Source: an uncultured Campylobacter sp.
GTDB lineage: Bacteria; Campylobacterota; Campylobacteria; Campylobacterales; Campylobacteraceae
Direction: 5' to 3'
Length of the DNA: 64,000 nucleotides
NCBI RefSeq assembly: GCF_938045625.1
Contig: NZ_CALIAV010000046.1
Coordinates: 26,025-90,024 of the forward strand
Shown: positions 51,190 through 60,524 of the stretch, piece after piece
Numbering within the stretch: position 1 is the stretch's first letter
Layout of the letters: each line of letters begins with the position of its first letter
Made by a program: the position numbers and the translations under genes
The notes under the pieces: model-generated
The model's input: the letters and a program-made list of their open reading frames with translations, nothing else
Databases searched by the model: none
What the model was told of the DNA's origin: nothing

Positions 51190-51224
51190 CGGTCAAATTT
51201 AAGAAAATCGCTTAAATTTGACCG
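51190..51224 (+). terminator. Stem-loop after alaS
   Basis: 14-bp perfect stem CGGTCAAATTTAAG / CTTAAATTTGACCG with a 7-base loop, 8 bases after the stop. AAATTT in both arms; no strong T-run follows. Confidence 0.6.
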
Positions 51225-51433
51225 TGGCTTTTGCGGAGTAAAATTTGAGCAAATTTTTGCAAAACCAAATTTAAGGCCACAAAGCAAATCCAAAATTTGC
51301 ATTTTGTGAGCCGAGATAAAATTTAAAGGAAAATATAAGTTTATGAGTTTATTTTATTCGCGCATTTTGGCGTCAAATTTTACCGCCGTCAAATTTACTT
51401 TAGCGCGAGAAAATTTTAGATCAAAGGGGACAA

Positions 51434-51928
51434 ATGCCCGAATTTAACATAGCTTTTGCAAAGATTAGCAACGCCCTGCCCTTTATCCACATCCTCTCCG
51501 TGATCGTTTTTATCGGATTTCAAGCAAATTTTTTACTCATCGCTAAATTTTTTATGAAAAATATCGAAGGAGACACGCAAAAATATCAAACGATAATCTC
51601 CATGCTAAAGCGCCTCGGCTACGCTATCTACGGCTCGATCGCCATCATGGGCGTAACCGGCGCGATACTAGCCAAGCAAAACGTGATCAAAAACGCCGAT
51701 CCGATGCTAAACACGATTTTAACGACGAAATGGGCGATCTGGGGGTTTTTATTTTTAAACGTTATTTACGTCACGTACCGCCTAAACAAAGCCTCAAAAT
51801 CCCTGCAAAATAGCGAATACATCGAGCTTCACGAGAACCTCATAGTTACGATTTATTATTTCATCCCGCTAAACGTGGCGTTTGCGCTGCTGGCGGCATA
51901 TCTTGGCGTATCTTATAGGGAGTTTTGA
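51434..51928 (+). CDS. Four-helix inner-membrane protein of unknown function
   Basis: 164 residues with four hydrophobic helices (about residues 15-38, 58-80, 93-115, 138-160). Histidines in or near helix 1 (FIHILSVIVFIGF) and between helices 3 and 4 (ELHENL) might bind heme or metal, but no family is recognised. The stop overlaps maf by one base (TGATG), so it is co-translated with maf and pbpA. Confidence 0.65.
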   Translation: MPEFNIAFAKISNALPFIHILSVIVFIGFQANFLLIAKFFMKNIEGDTQKYQTIISMLKRLGYAIYGSIAIMGVTGAILAKQNVIKNADPMLNTILTTKWAIWGFLFLNVIYVTYRLNKASKSLQNSEYIELHENLIVTIYYFIPLNVAFALLAAYLGVSYREF

Positions 51929-52473
51929 TGATTATTTTGGCTTCGAGCTCGGTTACGAGAGCTAAGGTTTTGCGAGATCACGGCGTTAAATTTGAGCAGG
52001 TTTTCTTCGACTATGACGAGAGCGGCGTAGATAAAAATTTACCGCCGAACGTTTACGTCCAAAAGATCGTCGCGGCAAAAAAAGAGCAATTTTTAAAGGC
52101 GAATGAAAACGTAAAAAACGTCGTTTTCGCCGATAGCGTCGTCGTATGTGGCGGTAAAATTTTAGGCAAAGCAAAAGACGAAAAGGAAGCTCTAAAAATG
52201 CTGCAAATGCAAAGCGGCAACGTCGCTAGGATCGTAACCGCGATGATATTTTTGGGCGAAAAATTCGAGCTTTTTAACGTAAGCTTTGCGGAGTATAAAT
52301 TTGCTAAATTTGACGAAGCCGACCTACAAAACTACCTATCGGGCGATCTTTGGCAGGGCAAAGCAGGAGCCATGACGATAGAGAATTTCAACAAAAAATA
52401 CATCCTGAGCCAAAACGGCGAAACTAGCACCGCAATGGGGCTAAACGTGAAAATTTTAAAGGCCTTTTTATGA
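51928..52473 (+). CDS. maf: Maf-family nucleotide pyrophosphatase
   Basis: 181 residues from the ATG at 51928. MIILASSSVTRAKVLRDHGV and VVFADSVVVCGGKILGKAKD fit the Maf fold, which hydrolyses non-canonical or excess nucleoside triphosphates and affects septation. The usual SPRR motif is altered to SVTRAK. It overlaps pbpA by 4 bases. Confidence 0.85.
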   Translation: MIILASSSVTRAKVLRDHGVKFEQVFFDYDESGVDKNLPPNVYVQKIVAAKKEQFLKANENVKNVVFADSVVVCGGKILGKAKDEKEALKMLQMQSGNVARIVTAMIFLGEKFELFNVSFAEYKFAKFDEADLQNYLSGDLWQGKAGAMTIENFNKKYILSQNGETSTAMGLNVKILKAFL

Positions 52474-54395
52474 GAATTTTAGCTTCGATTTTGTTTATTA
52501 TCTTTGTTTCGCTGAGCGCGGCGTTTGTTTATCTTTATTCGCAAGTCACCTTTGACGCGTCAAATATCATCGACTTTAAGCCAAAGCTCACGACTCAAAT
52601 TTACGATAGAAACGGCGAGCTCATCGCAAATATCTTTGACGAAAACAGGATCTACGTTAAGTATGAGGATATCCCGCCGCGCGTCATCGAGGCGCTGGTA
52701 GCTATCGAGGATACGAGTTTTTTTGAACACGGCGGCGTAAATCCCGAGGCTATCACGCGAGCTATCGTTAAGGACATAAAGGCAGGCAAACTAGTCGAGG
52801 GCGCAAGCACGCTCACGCAGCAGTTAGTTAAAAACATGGTATTAACCAGAGAAAAAAAGCTAACCCGTAAGCTAAAAGAGATGATCATCTCGATGAAGCT
52901 TGAAAACGAGCTAACCAAAGAGCAAATTTTAGAGCGCTATCTAAATCACGTCTATCTAGGACACGGCTATCACGGCATAAAGACCGCAGCAAAGGGATAC
53001 TTTAGAAAGGAGCTTGACGAGCTCACGCTAAAAGAGATTGCTATCCTAGTGGGCTTACCAAAAGCACCCAGCACTTACGACCCGACTCGCCACCTAGATC
53101 TATCGCTTAGCCGCGCAAACAACGTTATATCAAGGATGAACGCACTAGGCTGGATCAGCGACGCTGAGTACAAGGCCGCACTAGTCGAGCAGCCCGTAGT
53201 CTTTGACGATACGCTCACGCAAAACAAAGCCCCGTACATCGTGGACGAGGTGCTAAAAGAGGCCTCAAAGCGCTTTGAAGATATCAAAACCGGCGGCTAC
53301 GTCATCGAAACCAGCGTCGATTTAAAGGTACAAGATATGGCGTCCGAGGCGCTAAAATACGGCTACAACGAGATACTAAAACGTAACAAGGACGCAAACG
53401 CCAGTATCCTAAACGGCGCTATCGTCGTTACGCTACCCAAAACGGGCGAGATCCTCGCGCTAGTAGGCGGCGTAGACTACGCCAAAAGCAGCTACAACCG
53501 CGCCACGCAGAGTATGCGCCAGCCGGGATCCAGCTTCAAGCCTTTTATCTACCAGATCGCCCTAGATATGGGCTACTCGCCGATGAGCAAGGCGGCCGAT
53601 ATATCAAGGGTATTTAACGAAGGCAGCCAGTACGAGTGGCGTCCGAAAAACTATAGCGGCGGTTTCCAGGGTTATATCACGCTGCGAGAGGCTCTGCGTC
53701 AGTCGCGCAACCTCGCCACGATAAATTTACTCGACGAGATCGGGCTTGATACGGCGTATAAAAAACTAACCGAAATGGGCTTTAAAAACATCCCCAAAAA
53801 CCTATCCATCGCGCTTGGTAGCTTCGGCATCTCGCCATTGGAGTTTGCTAAATTTTACTCGATGTTTCCAAACGGCGGCGAGATCGTGGAGCCAAGCCTG
53901 ATAAAACGCATCATAAACTATCAAAATTTAGAAGCGGTTTTTGAGCCAGAGCGGACGTTCGTCACCGAGCCCGAGCAGGCATACCTGATGACTGATATGA
54001 TGAAAACGGTCGTGGAGCGCGGCACGGGACAAAGCGCGAGGCTAAACGGCGTGCAGGTTGCGGGCAAGACCGGCACGACAAATAATAACATCGACGCGTG
54101 GTTTTGCGGATTTACACCTGAAGTAGAGGTGGTCGTGTGGTACGGCAACGACGACAACACGCCGATGCGAAAGGTCGAGGGCGGTGGACGCACGGCGGCT
54201 CCGGTGTTTAAGAAATTTATGGAAAGCTATATGAAGGAGTACCCGCTAAAACAAAAAACCTTCATCGAGCCAGAGGGCGTCTTTCACACTGCGTATGAGG
54301 GCCTGATCGAGGTCTATACGAAGATCTCGCCGGTACCGAAACAAGACGCGCAAGATACGCTAATAAAACAAGACGACGAGGGACTGATTTTTTAA
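52470..54395 (+). CDS. pbpA: Class A penicillin-binding protein 1A
   Basis: 641 residues. One N-terminal helix, glycosyltransferase domain with the catalytic Glu in EDTSFFEHGG (residue about 80) and GASTLTQQLVKN, then the transpeptidase domain with SSFKPF (active Ser) and KTGTTNN. It polymerises and cross-links peptidoglycan in the periplasm. No extra C-terminal domain. Confidence 0.95.
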   Translation: MRILASILFIIFVSLSAAFVYLYSQVTFDASNIIDFKPKLTTQIYDRNGELIANIFDENRIYVKYEDIPPRVIEALVAIEDTSFFEHGGVNPEAITRAIVKDIKAGKLVEGASTLTQQLVKNMVLTREKKLTRKLKEMIISMKLENELTKEQILERYLNHVYLGHGYHGIKTAAKGYFRKELDELTLKEIAILVGLPKAPSTYDPTRHLDLSLSRANNVISRMNALGWISDAEYKAALVEQPVVFDDTLTQNKAPYIVDEVLKEASKRFEDIKTGGYVIETSVDLKVQDMASEALKYGYNEILKRNKDANASILNGAIVVTLPKTGEILALVGGVDYAKSSYNRATQSMRQPGSSFKPFIYQIALDMGYSPMSKAADISRVFNEGSQYEWRPKNYSGGFQGYITLREALRQSRNLATINLLDEIGLDTAYKKLTEMGFKNIPKNLSIALGSFGISPLEFAKFYSMFPNGGEIVEPSLIKRIINYQNLEAVFEPERTFVTEPEQAYLMTDMMKTVVERGTGQSARLNGVQVAGKTGTTNNNIDAWFCGFTPEVEVVVWYGNDDNTPMRKVEGGGRTAAPVFKKFMESYMKEYPLKQKTFIEPEGVFHTAYEGLIEVYTKISPVPKQDAQDTLIKQDDEGLIF

Positions 54396-54805
54396 ATTTC
54401 GTAAATAAAGTCGGCTAAATTTGAGCGATTTGCTATGCAAATTTAGCCGCTGATTCGTTAAATTTAGCCCCGCTTGCTAATCCGCATTTTACTCTTGCTT
54501 AAAATTTATGCTCGGACTTTACGGTCAAATTTGATCTCGCACGGTTAAAATCCAATTTTAAAAGCACTTATAAATTTGCTTGTTGATTCTACTCTCGTCA
54601 AATTTAAGCTTGCCCGCAAACCCAAAACCAAAGACACGGTAAAATTTGAAGCCAAATTTAAACGGTCTAAATTTTACAAAACTTATCAAATTTATCTTGC
54701 ACGGCAAATTTAACCAAGCCTCAAAAACAAGCCGTGTCCATACCATTTAATTTACCGCCGTGCCGAGCACAAAAACCATATCAAACGTCGCTCAAATTTA
54801 AAAAA
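54396..54805. other. AAATTT-rich intergenic region
   Basis: 410 bases between convergent genes. A stem-loop follows pbpA; the remainder repeats variants of CAAATTTGA and TAAATTTA every few tens of bases. A weak open frame here is an artefact of that repeat. Confidence 0.65.
54412..54449 (+). terminator. Stem-loop after pbpA
   Basis: 12-bp stem CGGCTAAATTTG / CAAATTTAGCCG, 17 bases after the stop, loop of 14 bases. Terminator-like, no T-run. Confidence 0.55.
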
Positions 54806-55900
54806 TTACGCTTCGTCTTTTGGGATATACGTACTTCGGTTAAACAGATAGCATGCCGCAAAGACAACCAGACAAGCCGATAATACGTTTGAGCCGCCCA
54901 AAAGCAGGCTCATCGTCTTTTCGTCATTTCTAGCGATCAGAGCCGCTATCATGAGCACAATCGGGTACAAGATCAAAGCAATGCTAGCTAAATTTTCAAC
55001 CGCAAAAATCGCCAAGCAAAGTCGCTGATTTTTTATGAAAAATTTGCTGTATTTTTTCGTATGGTAGCTTTTTAGGTAAATTTTCGTGAAAATATACGGC
55101 AAAATCAGCACCACTGCAATGTAAGCAACACCCAAGACGTTTCCTATAAAGCTCGCAAACCACGAAACCATAAGCACAAACCCGATAAACGCCATACTAG
55201 CGCGCCTGATAAGCCTATGCACGTCGTAACGGTTTTTTAGATCCCAAGGTATTTGATCAAATTCTGTGTCCAGGTCGTTTAGCTCGCCGAGTCTTTCCTC
55301 TACTGATTTTGCGCTTTGAGCTAGACCGGACTCCCTGCGAAGATCTGCACCCTCGGGTGCGGGCTCATATGAGCTTTTATTGCGAGAGTAGCATATCGCA
55401 AAAACAAGCAAGCAAATCGGAGCTACGACAAAGCCGTACAAAAATCCATAAGCCGCATATCCGCCGCCGCTATCCTTCACAAAAAACGACCCGATAATAA
55501 GCAAAATCGGATATAAAATCAAGACTATGCTGGCAAAATTTTCTATCCTAAAAGCCAGGAAGCTATCCCGCTGATCCCTCACAAAAAGATAGCTGTATCG
55601 CTTGGTTTTATCTCGCCTTAAAACATAAATCGTCCAGAAAATAGGCGCAACTATCTTCACGGCGCCCCGAATATAGCTAAAAATTTCAGGCGGCAATTCT
55701 ATGCCGTTGTTTACAAAAAATGATTTCAAATACGGCACCAACATCGCAAAAAGATAAAAAAAGACAAACGTCGACGACCAGTACGTCATAGTCGCTCGCC
55801 TGATAAACCTATGCCTATCATACCGCCTTTTATCATCCTCGGGGATAGCGGCAAATTTCTCGTCCAGCTCTTTCATCTCGGCTTGAAATTTTACGTTCAC
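54806..55900 (-). CDS. Membrane protein made of two homologous halves
   Basis: 364 residues, not recognised. The two halves (about 1-180 and 200-364) repeat the same order: RYDRHRFIRRATM versus RYDVHRLIRRASM, IENFASIVLILYPILLI versus VENLASIALILYPIVLM, and CYSRNKSSYEP versus CYLFNRSTYIP. Each half has about four membrane helices after a charged cytoplasmic start. This is an old internal duplication. Function unknown. Confidence 0.65.
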   Translation of the reverse strand: MNVKFQAEMKELDEKFAAIPEDDKRRYDRHRFIRRATMTYWSSTFVFFYLFAMLVPYLKSFFVNNGIELPPEIFSYIRGAVKIVAPIFWTIYVLRRDKTKRYSYLFVRDQRDSFLAFRIENFASIVLILYPILLIIGSFFVKDSGGGYAAYGFLYGFVVAPICLLVFAICYSRNKSSYEPAPEGADLRRESGLAQSAKSVEERLGELNDLDTEFDQIPWDLKNRYDVHRLIRRASMAFIGFVLMVSWFASFIGNVLGVAYIAVVLILPYIFTKIYLKSYHTKKYSKFFIKNQRLCLAIFAVENLASIALILYPIVLMIAALIARNDEKTMSLLLGGSNVLSACLVVFAACYLFNRSTYIPKDEA

Positions 55901-56259
55901 AGCCAGCTCCTTTTACAAGCGCTTATTTTAGAAATTATATCAAATTTGACGTAGTAAAGCGCCTAAATTTGGGGATTAAATTTGATAGCAAAAACGTAGC
56001 TACGTTTTGAAAATTTTACGTTTTGCCGCCGCTTGGCAAATTTAATCAGACATAAAGTCAAATTTAATGTCAAAACACTTTAAATTTGACCCGTTTGCCG
56101 TAAAATATCTGCGGATAAAAAGATAGCGACGCGTCCGCACAAGCTAAGGCTTAGCGCAATGGTTAAAAGCGTACCGCCTATTTACGGCGATCAGACTCAA
56201 ATTTAGCCCAAGCTTTCGGGCTAAATTTGAGCGGGTTTAAAAGTAAAATAAGGATAAAT
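55901..56259. other. Intergenic region between the duplicated membrane protein and the PflA-like gene
   Basis: 359 bases. It contains a GCTAAG-G-CTTAGC hairpin near 56143 that I checked against tRNA architecture and rejected, and the 14-bp stem-loop at 56196-56231. No gene seen. Confidence 0.6.
56196..56231 (-). terminator. Stem-loop after the PflA-like gene
   Basis: 14-bp perfect stem CTCAAATTTAGCCC / GGGCTAAATTTGAG with an 8-base loop, 29 bases past the stop codon on the minus strand. Confidence 0.6.
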
Positions 56260-58632
56260 TTACTCCACGAGCTTCATCTGCTCGGCGCAGATGGCCTTCC
56301 ACGAGCTTTGCAAATTTGAGCTGACGCACTCCTGCAGATACGGCTTTGCTTCGCTTTCGCGTTTTAGTTTGATGTAGATTTCCGAGATCTGAGCTAGCGC
56401 GCGTAGTCTATTTTCGGGATCTAGGCGCGTATCTACAAGCTCCTGCGCGGCTTGCAAAGCCTCGCCTAGTCTATCTAGCTTACTTAGCGAGCCGATGTAC
56501 TCAAAGTCGATTTTCGGGCTAAATGTGGCGATATGTAGGCGCTTTTGCAGATCGATCGCCTTTTTGGCGTAAACCGACGCGTTTAAAAAGTCGTTCGCAC
56601 CATACGTCGCCTCGGCCATGCGGTCGTAGAGCTCGATGACCTTAAAGTCGTTTTTGCGCAGCGTCTCGACGGCCGTTATCGTCGCGGCGGCGTCAGTGAG
56701 CCTGCCTAGCCCCATCAGTGCCTCAAATCTATAAAAAAGCACGGGCGAGACGTCGGCGTACTCCTGCCTAGACGCGATAGCCAGCGCCTCGTCGGCCACG
56801 CGCAAGGCGTCGTTATACTTCTGCGTCTTTATCAAAACAGAGGCTAGTTTGATGAGCCACTCCACGCGGTCGAGCATGTCGGGTGTCGAGATATTTTTCG
56901 AGGCGAGATCGTACGCGGCGGCAAAACGAGAGAGGCGCATATAGCAGTCAAAGAGCTTAAATTTAGCCCCGATTTTCTCACCTACGCCGTAGTTTTCGGT
57001 CAAATTTACCGCCGTAGCGCAGTCGTTTTGACGGATGGCTTCACTCGCTAAATTTAGCGCCGCCTGATCTAAAACGGCGCTTGCGTCCGTATCGTTTAGA
57101 TCGCGCACGGCCTGAGTATAGCGCAGGACGGAGTCAAATTTACGCTCTTTTAGATAGAGCGCAACCTGCTCTTTTAGCGCCTTGGCACCGACATCCGTTT
57201 TGCCGTATTTACCCATAAGCGCGTCGTAGTGCTCGTGTAGTTTAGTCGCATTACTCTCGTCGTTTCTGGCGAAAAATAGCTTATCGAGCGCATTTTGCAC
57301 GATGGCGGCATACTGCCCGTCCGCAAACTCGCTTTGGTATCTTTTTAGGTATTCGTATGCTTTTTGCGTGTCTGGCGTGCCTGTTAGCGCGATGCCTAGA
57401 TTTTTCAGTACGGTTTCGTACTCATCGTCGTTTTTGTTTAGACGAGCGAGTAAAATTTCATAAATTCTCGCGGCGATATCGTCCATATTTTTCTCGTGAA
57501 ATACCCCGGCCAGCGTCGTTAGCTTGGACGCGTCGTTTAGCAGGTACTCTTGATTTCTGTTTAAAATTTTGAGCATAAAGTCCTTGGCGCGGTCAAATTT
57601 GGCCTTGTCGATGCTGCCCTGCACGAGGCTCAGAGCCGCGCGGCTAGCGACGTCTAGCGTCTGCGCCGAGTATAGCACGTCCTCGTACATCTTTACCGCC
57701 TCGTCCTGCCTGCCCGTGACGTAGAGCCTGTCGGCAAACTCAAGGACGGCTAGCTTGGTAAAATTTGAGTTTGGATGCTCGTTCATGAGGATATCTAGCG
57801 TGTAGTTCGCGTCACTAACGAGCTCCTGCCTGAGGTAGGCTTTGGTCACTAGATATAGCACCTCTGGGTAGTTTTCGTCCGACACGAACCGCCTCATCCA
57901 CGCGCGCCCTTCGCTCGCGACGTCCGCCGCGCCGAGCCCCTCGAAGCTATTTTGCGAGTCTAAAATTTTATCCAAAGCGCGCAGCCTATATAGCAAAAAC
58001 TCGCTGGCAAAAATGCTGTTTGGATAGCGCCTTAGCGCCGTTTGGATCGTGGCTATAGTATCGTCGTAGCGCTTGTCGTCGTAGCTTTTTTTCACATCTA
58101 GGTACATGTTTATATCGTTGCTATCGCCGCTTTCTATCGGGGCTTTGTTTAGATCGAGCGGTCCGACGCTAGGCGCGGTCATCTGCTCAAATATCGGGGC
58201 GAAATTTATCCCCGCGTTTGTTTGTTTTTTAAATTCGCTTAAATTTTGATCTATCACGATGGCGTGGCGTTTGGCTGCGCCGCCGTTTTTGCTAAACGGC
58301 ACTGCGGATGCGCCGTAAAGAGGCTCGCTAGACGAGATCAGGCGAGAGCTCGCGCGCGGTACGACATAGATCCGCATACCGCCCTTTTCTTCGCGAAATC
58401 TCACTTCAGCCAGGGCCAAAATTTTATCATCTACCTTCGGTAGTGCGCCGGCGGCGACGTCGCAAAAATAAAGCTTGCGGTCGTAGGCGAGGATCTCCTC
58501 TTTGCAGACGAATTCCTTCTCGTCGCTGATGTTTATCACGGTGTATGGCCTGCCGTCCTCTGCGCCCGAATTTACGCTCAGGCTAAAAGAAAACGCCAAA
58601 ATCGGTAAAAAAAGTAAAAAATATTTTTTCAT
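56260..58632 (-). CDS. pflA: PflA-like periplasmic TPR protein (paralysed-flagella family)
   Basis: 790 residues with a signal peptide (YFLLFLPILAFSFSLSVNS) and an N-terminal beta-rich region (GAEDGRPYTVINISDEKEF), followed by about 600 residues of TPR-like helices. Length and layout match Campylobacter PflA (about 788 residues), a part of the periplasmic disk structures of the polar flagellar motor, needed for rotation but not filament assembly. Identification rests on architecture and recall. No flagellar genes adjoin it here. Confidence 0.72.
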   Translation of the reverse strand: MKKYFLLFLPILAFSFSLSVNSGAEDGRPYTVINISDEKEFVCKEEILAYDRKLYFCDVAAGALPKVDDKILALAEVRFREEKGGMRIYVVPRASSRLISSSEPLYGASAVPFSKNGGAAKRHAIVIDQNLSEFKKQTNAGINFAPIFEQMTAPSVGPLDLNKAPIESGDSNDINMYLDVKKSYDDKRYDDTIATIQTALRRYPNSIFASEFLLYRLRALDKILDSQNSFEGLGAADVASEGRAWMRRFVSDENYPEVLYLVTKAYLRQELVSDANYTLDILMNEHPNSNFTKLAVLEFADRLYVTGRQDEAVKMYEDVLYSAQTLDVASRAALSLVQGSIDKAKFDRAKDFMLKILNRNQEYLLNDASKLTTLAGVFHEKNMDDIAARIYEILLARLNKNDDEYETVLKNLGIALTGTPDTQKAYEYLKRYQSEFADGQYAAIVQNALDKLFFARNDESNATKLHEHYDALMGKYGKTDVGAKALKEQVALYLKERKFDSVLRYTQAVRDLNDTDASAVLDQAALNLASEAIRQNDCATAVNLTENYGVGEKIGAKFKLFDCYMRLSRFAAAYDLASKNISTPDMLDRVEWLIKLASVLIKTQKYNDALRVADEALAIASRQEYADVSPVLFYRFEALMGLGRLTDAAATITAVETLRKNDFKVIELYDRMAEATYGANDFLNASVYAKKAIDLQKRLHIATFSPKIDFEYIGSLSKLDRLGEALQAAQELVDTRLDPENRLRALAQISEIYIKLKRESEAKPYLQECVSSNLQSSWKAICAEQMKLVE

Positions 58633-58937
58633 GCGACCATTATACCCTTTTTCGTTTAAAAAGCGATATAAAAGCGAATATTACGCGCTTTTGAGGCGAT
58701 TTTTTTACTAAATTTCGCGCATTAGGATAAAATTTTATTTAGCCTAAATTTAACTTTGCTATAGCAAGAAATTTTGATTTTAAAGCGGCGCGACTGTGGG
58801 TAAATTTGCCCGCCTCACGTCAAAAAGCTCCGCCCGCTACGTCAAATTTGACGTAGCAAGCCCGGCTTTTGGGTTTAAATTTATAAAATTTGCCGCCTCT
58901 ACGGATAAATTTATACGCCACATTTAACCGCTTGCCG
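58633..58937. other. Intergenic region with a 22-bp perfect palindrome
   Basis: 305 bases, no gene. Contains the palindrome at 58836-58857 and several other AAATTT words. Confidence 0.65.
58836..58857. repeat. 22-bp perfect palindrome centred on AAATTT
   Basis: GCTACGTCAAA followed directly by its reverse complement TTTGACGTAGC. With no loop it makes a poor hairpin, so a protein-binding or methylation site is as likely as a terminator for the gene at 58938. Confidence 0.8.
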
Positions 58938-59693
58938 CTACGCCTCTTTTGAGATATTAACGAGCTTAAACGCGTATCCGCTAAATTTCGCCCTGCAAAG
59001 CGCGACCGTGCCCTTCATCTGCGGCTCTAGCTTAAATTTAGCCATCATTTCTACGCCCTTAGCCTGCACGCTCACCATATCGCCGTCTTTTACCTTTGCG
59101 GCTGCGGCAAACGACGCCGAGCCGATTAGCTCCTTTACCTCGCCGCTCAAATTTGACCCGTCCGCCTCATCCATAAAAAACACGACGCTACCGTCAAAGC
59201 TCTCAGGCTCTTTTAGCGGAGCTAGCTCGCCGTCCGTTTTAAACTCGCCCTGCTTGCCGTCAGCCAAAACGACGTTTTTGCCGAGCATTTGCAAAAACTC
59301 GAATATATTTTTCGCATCCGCGTGCGCCAAAAAGGAGTTATCGATCACGATATTTTCGCACTCCTCTAAAAACTCCGCGATCTGCTCGAACTCCTCTTCG
59401 CCGACGTTGCACTCGCCGCTTAGGTACCCTTCGTCAAGCCCCTCAAAATATTCGCGCGTTTGCTCGTCAAATTTAGCCGCGTCGAGCGAGTATTTACAAA
59501 GCAAAGCCAGCACGTAGCTAGCCGATCCGATCTCGCAGCGAACGAGATTTTCAGTGCCTAAAATTTTATCCTCAAAGCAAGAAATATATAAAAACTCATT
59601 TTGCTTTATCAGCTCCGCTAGCTGCAGGTTTTGCTCGCAAAGCAGGCTTGCTAGACTCAAAGTTTTTGCATTTTTAAATTCGCCAAATTTCAT
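58938..59693 (-). CDS. Hypothetical acidic protein
   Basis: 251 residues, family not recognised. No signal peptide or helix. N-terminal and central parts look folded (NEFLYISCFEDKILGTENLV; NIFEFLQMLGKNVVLADGKQ). The C-terminal 60 residues (VKDGDMVSVQAKGVEMMAKF) read like a small beta domain of the molybdopterin-oxidoreductase C-terminal kind, which recalls the odd NuoF/NuoG-region proteins of epsilonproteobacterial complex I, but this is weak. Very acidic overall (EEFEQIAEFLEECENI). Confidence 0.55.
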   Translation of the reverse strand: MKFGEFKNAKTLSLASLLCEQNLQLAELIKQNEFLYISCFEDKILGTENLVRCEIGSASYVLALLCKYSLDAAKFDEQTREYFEGLDEGYLSGECNVGEEEFEQIAEFLEECENIVIDNSFLAHADAKNIFEFLQMLGKNVVLADGKQGEFKTDGELAPLKEPESFDGSVVFFMDEADGSNLSGEVKELIGSASFAAAAKVKDGDMVSVQAKGVEMMAKFKLEPQMKGTVALCRAKFSGYAFKLVNISKEA

Positions 59694-59748
59694 CGTTTAT
59701 CCTTTAAATTTAGCTTGGATTTTATAAAAATTTGTTTTAAGAGGGGGT

Positions 59749-59775
59749 AAATTTGCGCCGTTTAGACGCAAATTT
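59749..59775 (-). terminator. Stem-loop after the aspartate racemase gene
   Basis: 9-bp stem AAATTTGCG / CGCAAATTT directly behind the stop codon on the minus strand. Confidence 0.5.
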
Positions 59776-59777
59776 GG

Positions 59778-60461
59778 TTATTTTTCTAGGCCGAATTTGA
59801 CGGCTGCTTTAGCAAGCTCGAGGGTAGCGTCTACAAATTTATCTTTTTTCGTTACGTACGGTAAAAACAGCGGTATCTCCGTGCAAGCAGCGATATATGC
59901 GTCAGCCTCGATAGCCGCGATCGTCTCGTTAAAGAGACCCACGTACTCTTTTAGCTTGTTTGCTTTTGCGCCCTTGTAAATGCAGTCCATGATGCTTGTC
60001 ATCAAATTTTCGGGGATTTTTACGCACTCTAGGCCTGCGGCGATCAGCTCGTTTTCGTAAATTTTAGCCGCAGTCGTGCCGGTAGTGGCGATGACGGCGA
60101 TCTTTTTAGCGTGCGAGAAATTCGACTTTATCGACGCGGTCGCGATTTTGGCGATGTGCAGGATATTTACGCCGCACTCCTCCGTTAGGTGCTTGGCAAA
60201 ATAGTGAGCCGTATTGCAAGCTATACAGATAGCCTCACAGCCCGCGTTTTTTAGCCTGGTTGCAGACTCTTTCATAAAAGGAAACGGATCCTCGCCTCCG
60301 TGCAGGATATACGCCGTGCGGTCCGGGATCTGAGGATGGTTATCGATCACGATAGGGATGTTATCCTGGTCTTTTGCGGCGTTTGTGAGTTCTACGATCT
60401 TGGCGTACAGATCTATCGTAGCTAGCGGCCCCATGCCGCCTAAAATTCCGATTCGTTTCAT
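59778..60461 (-). CDS. Aspartate/glutamate racemase
   Basis: 227 residues of the Asp/Glu racemase family: RIGILGGMGPLATIDLYAKI at the start, catalytic cysteines in IACNTAH and AACTEIPL. It interconverts L- and D-aspartate. It lies downstream of dcuA and aspA on the same strand, which suggests it feeds D-aspartate into fumarate respiration. A terminator between dcuA and this gene implies lower expression. Confidence 0.9.
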   Translation of the reverse strand: MKRIGILGGMGPLATIDLYAKIVELTNAAKDQDNIPIVIDNHPQIPDRTAYILHGGEDPFPFMKESATRLKNAGCEAICIACNTAHYFAKHLTEECGVNILHIAKIATASIKSNFSHAKKIAVIATTGTTAAKIYENELIAAGLECVKIPENLMTSIMDCIYKGAKANKLKEYVGLFNETIAAIEADAYIAACTEIPLFLPYVTKKDKFVDATLELAKAAVKFGLEK

Positions 60462-60474
60462 GAAAAAGTCCTTA

Positions 60475-60506
60475 AATTTAAAAAAGCCGAGAGCGAAGTC
60501 TCGGCT
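60475..60506 (-). terminator. Intrinsic terminator after dcuA
   Basis: Stem AGCCGAGA / TCTCGGCT (60485-60492 with 60499-60506) followed on the minus strand by TTTTTTAAATTTAAG. Confidence 0.85.
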
Positions 60507-60524
60507 AAATTTGGCTCAAAATTC

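Noticed and set aside
54558..54746. Short open frame in the gap after pbpA
   Set aside because: Built of Lys-Phe and Asn-Leu repeats from the intergenic AAATTT word, without a ribosome-binding site.
56110..56190. Possible tRNA-like structure around GCTAAGGCTTAGC
   Set aside because: No acceptor-arm pairing, no TTC-loop motif and no anticodon arm in the right spacing.
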